From Syntrophales bacterium (GTDB lineage Bacteria > Desulfobacterota > Syntrophia > Syntrophales > UBA2192), in assembly GCA_025454095.1 (NCBI GenBank), contig JALOPC010000069.1, forward strand, positions 1-7,284: a DNA stretch of 7,284 nt. The letters run 5' to 3'. The translations under genes were made by a program, and so were the position numbers. Within the stretch, counting starts at the first letter, position 1, and every line of letters starts with the position of its first letter. This document shows, piece by piece, positions 1 to 4,940 of the stretch. The notes under the pieces are model-generated. The model made no database searches. It was not told the DNA's origin and worked only from the letters and a program-made list of their open reading frames with translations.

Positions 1-185
1 AGCACGCCCTCGTGCCGGACGCCGCGGGCGACAATCTGCTCCGCGACCATCGTGTTCCGGAGCGCCTCGAAGTCCCTTTCGGAGGTCTTGCCGAAGAACC
101 ATCCGCCGGCGTCTTCGCACAGGCCCCAGGCGGATGCCAGAATCGCGACAGCCGCACCGGCGAAAACCGCAACGCGAGGTTTCAT
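1..185 (-). CDS. pcm: Protein-L-isoaspartate O-methyltransferase, N-terminal part with signal sequence (runs off the window)
   Basis: The first 61 codons are in the window. The start is the ATG at 185-183, preceded by a strong Shine-Dalgarno (AGGGGG, 198-193) seven bases upstream. Residues about 46-60 read MVAEQIVARGVRHEG, which matches the N-terminal signature of isoaspartyl methyltransferases (MV-x-x-QI-x-x-RGV/I). These enzymes use S-adenosylmethionine to methylate isoaspartyl residues in damaged proteins and so start their repair. Before that signature is an extension not found in the E. coli cytosolic enzyme: a basic start (MKPR), a hydrophobic stretch at residues 5-22, then a polar linker. 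I read it as a Sec signal peptide or membrane anchor. No proper lipobox precedes Cys23. The SAM-binding domain lies outside the window, so the family call rests on the short N-terminal signature. The gene is transcribed divergently from the DUF2784 gene. Confidence 0.72.
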   Translation of the reverse strand, partial: MKPRVAVFAGAAVAILASAWGLCEDAGGWFFGKTSERDFEALRNTMVAEQIVARGVRHEGV

Positions 186-199
186 GTCGCCGCCCCCTG

Positions 200-208
200 T
201 GGTATCAT
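200..208 (+). promoter_or_regulatory. Candidate extended -10 promoter of the DUF2784 gene (leaderless start)
   Basis: TGG followed by TATCAT (203-208) fits an extended -10 element (TGnTATAAT, five of six in the hexamer). No convincing -35 is seen at the right distance, as is common for extended -10 promoters. Transcription would begin about seven bases after 208, at or next to the A of the ATG at 216. There is no purine-rich ribosome binding site before that ATG, which agrees with a leaderless mRNA. Confidence 0.4.
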
Positions 209-215
209 TTCACGC

Positions 216-611
216 ATGCCTTACGCGATCGCCGCCGACATCGTCATCGTGATCCACGTTCTCTGGATCGCCTTCGTGATCCTGGGATTCCCCGTATGTC
301 TCTGGGTCAACAGCACCCGGTGGCGCCTCATTCACCTGGCGGCCGTGATCTGGATGATCCTGATGCAGATCACGCACTCCATCTGCCCCCTGACCTATCT
401 CGAGGCCTGGCTCAAATCGGAGGGGCGGGAGGCGGAGGTTTACTCCGGCAAGTTCATCATCGAGACGATCGAACGGCTCATCTACGTGGACACCGTCACC
501 CTGGAAAAGATCACCTGGGCCACGGGCGCCTATCTCGTCCTGATTCTCCTGTCCTTCTGGTTCCGGCCGCTCCCCCGGAAGAAGAAGGCAAGAAGGGGAG
601 AACGTCGGTGA
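216..611 (+). CDS. DUF2784 family small membrane protein
   Basis: A 131-residue protein of unknown function that resembles the DUF2784 family. Hydrophobic segments lie at residues about 5-30, 38-57 and 100-117, so it is probably an inner-membrane protein with three helices. A strongly basic tail (RKKKARRGERR) is likely cytoplasmic. Family-type features include His14 in the first helix, the CPLT motif (57-60) with Glu63 shortly after it, and a conserved-looking segment around residues 76-92. The reading frame stays open upstream to position 12, but that part overlaps the opposite-strand pcm start and does not look like protein. I therefore chose the ATG at 216, where the hydrophobic N-terminus begins. 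No Shine-Dalgarno precedes this ATG. Length is typical of the family. No function can be assigned from the sequence. Confidence 0.82.
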   Translation: MPYAIAADIVIVIHVLWIAFVILGFPVCLWVNSTRWRLIHLAAVIWMILMQITHSICPLTYLEAWLKSEGREAEVYSGKFIIETIERLIYVDTVTLEKITWATGAYLVLILLSFWFRPLPRKKKARRGERR

Positions 612-795
612 TCCGCAAACCGATGGATCGACACCCGGCTTCTCCAGCGTTCTTAGCCTCTCACCCTCTTACCCTCTCGCCTTTCTTATAGCACAGAATC
701 CGTCCCATGCAACCGCAGGCCCGCATGGCCGCGGCAATCCGCCCCTTGCAATCGCCCCGGCGATCGGATACCCTTTGCCTCCGGGAACGCATGCC
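612..795. other. Intergenic region between the DUF2784 and Memo genes
   Basis: 184 bp without a gene. It holds a four-unit octad array (651-681, listed separately) and a short perfect inverted repeat, ATCGCC/GGCGAT, at 751-764. A weak hairpin (GATCC 610-614 / GGATC 625-629) lies right after the DUF2784 stop. Neither hairpin is followed by a T-run, so no intrinsic terminator can be called. I see no convincing sigma-70 promoter for the Memo gene. Confidence 0.5.
651..681 (-). repeat. Tandem octad array, consensus GGGTRAGA on the minus strand
   Basis: Read on the minus strand there are three consecutive 8-bp units, GGGTAAGA (674-667), GGGTGAGA (666-659) and GGCTAAGA (658-651), preceded by a shorter related unit GGCGAGA (681-675). 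The unit resembles the GGGTATC heptads of the two composite terminators in this window but is one base longer. There is no GC-rich core hairpin next to it. It may be a degenerate or half copy of the same kind of element, or an independent simple repeat. Confidence 0.6.
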
Positions 796-2001
796 ATGGA
801 AAAACCATCCCTTCGCACGGACATCCAGATGATCATGACGCACGTCGAGGGCCGCCGGGTGGTCGTCTTCCAGGACCCCTACGAGTTGAGCCGGCAGCAG
901 CTCGCGGTCGACGCGGGCGCGCTTCCGCTCCTGCAGATGCTGGACGGCAGGCACGGGATCCGGGACATCCAGCGGGAACTCTCGAACCGCAGCGGCGGGC
1001 GGCTGATCTGCCAATCCGACATCGAGTCCTTTCTCGAAAGCCTGGACGGGGCGTTTCTCCTGGACAGCGAGGCGTTCCGCCGGGAGATGGATGCGCTCTT
1101 CACCGCGTTTTCCCGGGACGAACAGCGGCCCTGTGCCCATGCGGGAAAGTCCTACGACGCCGACCCGGCAGGACTGGAACGGTTCATCGAGGAGTCCGAG
1201 GCGGCCTTGCCCGATGCGGGGCTGAGGCCGTCCGAGGTTCACGCGCTGGTGGCCCCGCACATCGACCTCCGCGTGGCGCGCCGCACGTACGCCGGCGCCT
1301 ACCGGCACCTGAAGGGAAGGCGCTACGACCTCGCCGTGATCCTGGGGATCAACCACCACCCGCAGGACGGGCTCTTCTGCATTTCCGCCAAGAACTACCT
1401 GACCCCGTTCGGCGAGACCCGGACGGACCGGGACTTCGTGCGCTGCCTGCTGGAGCGTGCACGGCCGGGCACGTTCTCCACCAGCGACTTCGGGCACAAG
1501 ATCGAGCACTCCATCGAGTTCCAGGCCCTGTTCCTCCGCCACTACCTCGGGGACACGCCGATCGTGCCCATCCTCTGCGGGGGGATCCACGAGTTCTTCC
1601 TGGCGCGAAAGAGCCCCTTCGAGGACGGCCGCTTCACGGGATTCGTCGAGGCGGTTCGGGAAGAGGCCGCAAAACGGCAGCGGGTGCTTGTCGTGGCAGG
1701 AGTCGATCTCTCGCACGTGGGGCTCAAGTTCGGCGACGGGGTGCCCGCCGAATCGATTCTGAACCGGGCGCAATCCAACGACCGGCTCATCCTGGACTCC
1801 CTGCTTGCCGGCGACGGCCCGGCAATCTACGCCAATGCCGTCGAGACGGGCGATTCGTACAAGGTCTGCGGCCTGCCCGCCCTCATCGTCACCGCCGAAC
1901 TCCTGAAGGGGAAACCCGGGGTGTTGCTCGACTACCAGACCTACCGCGAACCGGCCACCTCGAGCGCCGTGACGTACGCCGCGGCGATGTTTGCGGACTG
2001 A
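796..2001 (+). CDS. Memo-family protein (AmmeMemoRadiSam system protein B) with an extra N-terminal domain
   Basis: A 401-residue protein. Residues about 112-401 form a Memo domain, related to class III extradiol dioxygenases. The residues expected at the metal pocket are all present: His155 (VAPHID), His187/188 (INHH), Asp304 and His307 (VDLSH) and Cys358 (KVCG), plus the EHSIEF motif at 237-242. In bacteria and archaea Memo proteins often occur with an AMMECR1-domain protein and a radical SAM protein, in a system whose chemistry is unsettled. Neither partner is in this window. Residues about 26-90 form an added domain not present in human MEMO1. Its pattern (LQMLDGRHGIRDIQRELS, then a helix ending AFLLD) resembles PqqD-like winged-helix domains. 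I chose the ATG at 796, with GGGA nine bases upstream, over an in-frame TTG at 775. It converges on the ferritin-like gene and ends in a composite terminator. Confidence 0.88.
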   Translation: MEKPSLRTDIQMIMTHVEGRRVVVFQDPYELSRQQLAVDAGALPLLQMLDGRHGIRDIQRELSNRSGGRLICQSDIESFLESLDGAFLLDSEAFRREMDALFTAFSRDEQRPCAHAGKSYDADPAGLERFIEESEAALPDAGLRPSEVHALVAPHIDLRVARRTYAGAYRHLKGRRYDLAVILGINHHPQDGLFCISAKNYLTPFGETRTDRDFVRCLLERARPGTFSTSDFGHKIEHSIEFQALFLRHYLGDTPIVPILCGGIHEFFLARKSPFEDGRFTGFVEAVREEAAKRQRVLVVAGVDLSHVGLKFGDGVPAESILNRAQSNDRLILDSLLAGDGPAIYANAVETGDSYKVCGLPALIVTAELLKGKPGVLLDYQTYREPATSSAVTYAAAMFAD

Positions 2002-2002
2002 G

Positions 2003-2112
2003 AAACAGGGTATCGGGGTTAGGGTATCGGGTAAATAAGGTAACGGCGGGACAGGTCCCGCCGTTACTGTTTCTATCTCTTTGCTCTTTGCCCTATACCC
2101 GATACCCTGTTT
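2003..2112. repeat. Composite heptad-palindrome element, copy 1
   Basis: The whole gap between two convergent stop codons is one nested palindrome. The outer arms AAACAGGGTATCGGG (2003-2017) and its exact complement (2098-2112) form a 15-bp perfect inverted repeat. Extended inward to 22 nt (2003-2024 against 2091-2112), 20 of 22 positions pair. Inside lies a perfect 13-bp terminator stem (2040-2052/2055-2067). The left arm is four heptads starting at 2008, 2015, 2022 and 2029, consensus GGGTATC. The right arm, read on the minus strand, has heptads starting at 2107, 2100, 2093, 2086 and 2079, decaying from GGGTATC to GAGATAG. The left edge is one base from the TGA of the Memo gene, and the right edge touches the TAA of the ferritin-like gene. 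A second copy is at 4939-5057. Confidence 0.9.
2040..2082 (+). terminator. Intrinsic terminator for the Memo gene, probably bidirectional
   Basis: GTAACGGCGGGAC (2040-2052) pairs perfectly with 2055-2067. The two central bases, AG, would force opening of the innermost pair to give a four-base loop. The stem is followed by a T-rich tract (TGTTTCTATCTCTTT). Read on the minus strand it is followed by a weaker A/T-rich tract, so it could also end ferritin-like transcripts. Confidence 0.85.
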
Positions 2113-2580
2113 TTATCCCCCCGCCGTCTGGCCGAACGCCGTGTTGGCGTAAAGGTATTCCATCTTTTCCTTGTGCCGCATCTCTTCGTTTGCCATTCTC
2201 AGGAGCAGTTCCTTGACGGGCCCCTTGGGGCAGAGATCGGCAAGGCCTTTGTAAAAATTGTGGGCGTTGATCTCGCGGTTGGCCGCGACGAGGAACACTT
2301 CCTCGGAGTTCATGTTCTTCTTGACGTCGGGCTGCTTCAAGTGCTCGGCCACCTTGTAATCGACGGGCATATCGGGCCGCAGGACGATATCGCAGGACAT
2401 CTGGTCCTTGCACTTCACGAGGAAGGCCTTGTGCCCGGCCTCCTCGTCGGCAAGGTATTTCAGGGTGTCCTTCGCGGCCTTGTCCTCGACGACGTTGCTG
2501 AGATTCATGTAGAAGTTGTAAGCTTCTTCCTCCCTTTGAATGGCCAGGTCGATGACCGATTGCAGCGTGTCGCTACCCAT
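2113..2580 (-). CDS. Ferritin-like / rubrerythrin-like diiron protein
   Basis: A 155-residue, all-helical protein with two copies of the rubrerythrin diiron pattern. The first half has Glu17 (E-x6-Y24) and Glu47/His50 (DEEAGH). The second has Glu103 (E-x6-Y110) and Glu133/His136 (NEEMRH). These six side chains suit a non-haem diiron site in a four-helix bundle. Members reduce peroxide or handle iron in anaerobes; which applies here cannot be told. There is no C-terminal rubredoxin domain and no CxxC pair, so electrons would have to come from a separate partner. Ala106 occupies the place of the extra glutamate that classical rubrerythrin has three residues after its second-half ligand. The ATG at 2580 has a strong ribosome binding site (AAAGGGGG, 2596-2589) eight bases upstream. 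No signal peptide is visible, so it is probably cytoplasmic. Confidence 0.85.
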   Translation of the reverse strand: MGSDTLQSVIDLAIQREEEAYNFYMNLSNVVEDKAAKDTLKYLADEEAGHKAFLVKCKDQMSCDIVLRPDMPVDYKVAEHLKQPDVKKNMNSEEVFLVAANREINAHNFYKGLADLCPKGPVKELLLRMANEEMRHKEKMEYLYANTAFGQTAGG

Positions 2581-2691
2581 GACTCATACCCCCTTTCAAG
2601 GCCTCTGCACGGACCTGTTTTCCGTTTCGCACAAGGTAGTCTCTCCGCCCGCAAAGTTCAAGCGGAAATCGAACCGATGCAATCCTTTTCA

Positions 2692-2719
2692 TTGACTCCG
2701 CAAACCCATCTGGTAAAAT
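2692..2719 (+). promoter_or_regulatory. Sigma-70-type promoter of the aminotransferase-BKACE operon
   Basis: TTGACT (2692-2697, five of six) and TAAAAT (2714-2719, five of six) are separated by 16 bp. TGG directly before the -10 box adds an extended -10 motif. Transcription would start near 2725, giving a leader of about 40 bases. The -10 box lies in the palindrome TAAAATTTTA, which could serve as an operator. Confidence 0.68.
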
Positions 2720-2754
2720 TTTATCGCTTTGTGACATCCTATACCGACCGTTCC

Positions 2755-2760
2755 GGGAGG
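2755..2760 (+). promoter_or_regulatory. Ribosome binding site of the aminotransferase
   Basis: GGGAGG sits five bases before the ATG at 2766 and fixes that start. Confidence 0.75.
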
Positions 2761-2765
2761 CAGCC

Positions 2766-4112
2766 ATGGCGCAGAAAGTCAATGAAGATCACGTCTTTTA
2801 CAGGACCCCGACCAAGTATTACCCCACCGTGGAGCGCGGCGAGGGCGTCTATATTTACGACCAGGATGGCAGGCAGTACATCGACGGGTCCGGCGGCGCC
2901 GCGGTCGTCAATATCGGCCACGGCGTGAAGGAAGTCGAGGAGGCCATGCTCGGGCAAGCCGGCCGCATCGCCTTCACCCACGGCACGCAGTTCACGAGCG
3001 AAGCCGCGATCGGCCTGGCCGACCGGATCGTGAAGATGTCCCCTGCCGGCCTCTCCCGTGTCTATTTCCTGTCGGGCGGCTCCGAGGCCGTGGAGACGGC
3101 CATGAAGATGGCCCGGCAGTACCAGGTCGACCGGGGCCTGCCCCTGAAGTACAAGGTCATCTCGCGGTGGGCGAGCTATCACGGCAACACGCTCGGCGCC
3201 CTCGCGTTGAGCGGCCACACGGGCAGACGCCGTTACTACCAGCCGCTCATGCTGCACACGCCCCACATTGCGCCCTGTTACTGCTACCGCTGCCCCTTCA
3301 GCCTCGTCCCCGAGCGGTGCAGCGTCGAGTGCGCCGACGAGCTCGAGAAGGCCATTCTCTACGAGGGACCCGACTCCGTGTCGGCCTTCATCGCCGAGCC
3401 CGTCGTAGGGGCCACGGCGGGGGCACTCGTCCCGAAAAACGGCTACTTTCAGCGGATCCGCGCAATTTGCGACAAGTACGACGTGCTGCTCATCTCCGAT
3501 GAGGTCATGTCCGGCGTCGGCCGGACGGGCCGCAACTGGGCGCTCGATCACTGGGGCGTCGTCCCCGACCTGATCGTCGCCTCCAAGGGGCTTGCCAGCG
3601 GCTACACCCCGCTCTACGTCGTCGTCGCCAGCGAGGAAATTCACAAGGTTATCAGGGAGAAAAACGGCACCTTCGTCCACGGGCACACGTACAGCCAGAA
3701 CCCGCTGTCCTGCGCGATCGGCTCGGCCGTGCTGGATTACATCAGGAAACACGACCTCGTGGCCGCCTCGGCAAAGAAGGGGGCATACCTGCTGGAGAAG
3801 CTCCAGGGGCTGCGAAAGCACCCCATCGTGGGCGATGTCCGCGGCCTGGGGCTCTTTGCGGGAATCGAGTTCGTGAAGGACAGGAAGACGAAGGAGCCCT
3901 TCGACCCGAAGCTGCGGGTCAACGTGCTCGTCGGCAACAGCGCCTTCGCGAAGGGTCTCATCTCCTACCCCGGGGGAGGAGGCGCCGACGGCGTCAAGGG
4001 CGACCACAGCCTGCTGGCCCCCCCGTTCGTCATCACGGAGGCCCAGATCGACAGGATGGTCCAGATCCTGGACGAGGCGATCGGGGAGACGGAGAAGAAG
4101 GTGCGAGGATAA
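2766..4112 (+). CDS. Class III PLP-dependent aminotransferase (omega/beta-amino acid type)
   Basis: A 448-residue fold-type I enzyme, complete and of normal length. The PLP site is clear: GGSEAVE (104-110) for phosphate binding, YHG (138-140) stacking on the ring, ISDEV with Asp245 contacting the pyridine nitrogen, Lys274 (VASKG) as the Schiff-base lysine, and Thr308 (HTYS). The C-terminal domain has RGLGLFAGIEF (359-369). Such enzymes move an amino group from an omega- or beta-amino acid (or amine or taurine) to pyruvate or 2-oxoglutarate. The CYRCPF stretch recalls the taurine/beta-alanine:pyruvate group, but the substrate cannot be read directly. Five cysteines (171, 173, 176, 185, 189) cluster within 19 residues. 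It is the first gene of a two-gene operon with a beta-keto acid cleavage enzyme, which favours a beta-amino acid substrate. It is cytoplasmic. Confidence 0.87.
   Translation: MAQKVNEDHVFYRTPTKYYPTVERGEGVYIYDQDGRQYIDGSGGAAVVNIGHGVKEVEEAMLGQAGRIAFTHGTQFTSEAAIGLADRIVKMSPAGLSRVYFLSGGSEAVETAMKMARQYQVDRGLPLKYKVISRWASYHGNTLGALALSGHTGRRRYYQPLMLHTPHIAPCYCYRCPFSLVPERCSVECADELEKAILYEGPDSVSAFIAEPVVGATAGALVPKNGYFQRIRAICDKYDVLLISDEVMSGVGRTGRNWALDHWGVVPDLIVASKGLASGYTPLYVVVASEEIHKVIREKNGTFVHGHTYSQNPLSCAIGSAVLDYIRKHDLVAASAKKGAYLLEKLQGLRKHPIVGDVRGLGLFAGIEFVKDRKTKEPFDPKLRVNVLVGNSAFAKGLISYPGGGGADGVKGDHSLLAPPFVITEAQIDRMVQILDEAIGETEKKVRG
4105..4109 (+). promoter_or_regulatory. Ribosome binding site of the BKACE gene inside the aminotransferase end
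   Basis: GAGGA lies in the last codons of the aminotransferase, six bases before the ATG at 4116. The stop (4110-4112) and the next start are three bases apart, which implies translational coupling. Confidence 0.75.
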
Positions 4113-4115
4113 TTC

Positions 4116-4940
4116 ATGGAAAAAGTCATCATCACCGCAGCCATCACGGGAAGCCGCATGATGCGGGACATCGCCCCCCACATCCCCATCACGCCCGAGG
4201 AGATCGCCCAGTCGGCCATCGAGGCCTGGCAGGCCGGCGCCTCGATCGTCCACATCCACGTGCGAGACCCGGAGACGGGGCTCGGGAGCCAGGACATCAA
4301 CCTCTTCCGCCGCGTCGTCGAAAAAGTCCGGGAAAAGACGGATCTCATCCTCAGCCTCACCACGAGCGGCATACCCGGCCGGAACCTGCCCACGGCAGAG
4401 AGGCTCTCGCCGCTCGCGCTCAAGCCGGAGCTGGCCTCCTACGACGCCGGATCGATCAACCTGGGCGGCAGGGCTTTCATCAACGACCCCGCCTTCCTCG
4501 ACGAGGCGGCTAAACTGATGAAAGAGGCCGGCGTGAAGCCCGAAATCGAGGTATTCGACCTCGGAATGCTCGTGACGGCCCTGAAACTTGGGGCCGAGGG
4601 GAAAATCGACGAGCCGATGCACTTTCAGTTCTGTCTCGGGACCCCATGGGGGGCGCCGGCCACGGTGAAGTCCTTCCTGCACCTCTACGAGCACATGCCG
4701 GCGAATGCCACCTGGTCGATCTTCGGCGTGGGACGGGGTTTCCTGCCCATGGCCATGATGGGGCTCATCATGGGCGGTCACATCCGGGTGGGCATGGAGG
4801 ACAACATTTACGTAAACCCCGGCGTGCTCGCGAAGACAAACGCCGAACTGGTCGAGAGGGTGACCGGGATCTGCCGCGCATACGGCCGCGAGGTGGCCAC
4901 CCCGGCGGAGGCAAGGAAGATCCTGGGCTTCGCGAAATAG
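4116..4940 (+). CDS. Beta-keto acid cleavage enzyme (BKACE / DUF849; 3-keto-5-aminohexanoate cleavage enzyme family)
   Basis: A 274-residue TIM-barrel metalloenzyme, full length. The family condenses a beta-keto acid with acetyl-CoA and splits the product to acetoacetate plus a new CoA ester; the founding member, Kce, does this in lysine fermentation. The zinc ligands are present: His46 and His48 (HIHVRDP) and Glu228 (GGHIRVGMEDN), with Arg224 and Asp229 of the catalytic network and Glu145 (EIEVFD). Compared from memory with Cloacimonas Kce, three active-site positions differ: Glu14 is Arg14, Ser82 is Thr82 and Thr106 is Ser108. The missing Glu14 argues against an amino-bearing substrate like that of Kce; an arginine there may instead hold an acidic or neutral group. 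It follows the aminotransferase, which could supply its keto acid. The TAG stop overlaps the first heptad of the downstream composite terminator. Confidence 0.9.
   Translation: MEKVIITAAITGSRMMRDIAPHIPITPEEIAQSAIEAWQAGASIVHIHVRDPETGLGSQDINLFRRVVEKVREKTDLILSLTTSGIPGRNLPTAERLSPLALKPELASYDAGSINLGGRAFINDPAFLDEAAKLMKEAGVKPEIEVFDLGMLVTALKLGAEGKIDEPMHFQFCLGTPWGAPATVKSFLHLYEHMPANATWSIFGVGRGFLPMAMMGLIMGGHIRVGMEDNIYVNPGVLAKTNAELVERVTGICRAYGREVATPAEARKILGFAK

Larger units (their letters stand above)
2581..2765. other. Divergent intergenic promoter region
   Basis: 185 bp separate the starts of the ferritin-like gene (minus) and the aminotransferase operon (plus). The plus-strand half holds a good promoter (2692-2719) and a 10-bp perfect palindrome, TAAAATTTTA (2714-2723), overlapping its -10 box. 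The minus-strand half holds only a weak candidate for the ferritin-like gene (TTGAAC and TACCTT with a 17-bp spacer). I found no clear sigma-54 -24/-12 element or PerR-type box. Confidence 0.55.

Noticed and set aside
751..764. Hairpin ATCGCC-CC-GGCGAT before the Memo gene as a terminator or operator
   Set aside because: Only six base pairs with a two-base centre and no T-run after it; easily formed by chance in GC-rich sequence.
661..1773. A 370-codon open frame on the minus strand opposite the Memo gene
   Set aside because: Antisense of a conserved gene; it begins within the Memo coding region with no start signals and has no domain pattern.
2008..2107. The heptad arrays as a CRISPR or telomere-like repeat
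   Set aside because: Units are 7 bp without spacers and point inward around a terminator hairpin; there are no cas genes and no replicon end.
2003..2112. The composite element as a classical IS or MITE
   Set aside because: No transposase, no target-site duplication visible at the edges, and the arms are heptad arrays rather than fixed terminal repeats. Mobility remains possible but unsupported.
2652..2680. A sigma-70 promoter for the ferritin-like gene (TTGAAC and TACCTT on the minus strand, around 2639-2667)
   Set aside because: Only four and three of six matches; not good enough to list as a feature.
2739..4781. A 680-codon open frame on the minus strand across the aminotransferase and BKACE genes
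   Set aside because: It lies opposite two well-identified enzymes, crosses their boundary, and shows low-complexity His/Asp/Arg/Gly-rich content typical of antisense frames in GC-rich DNA.
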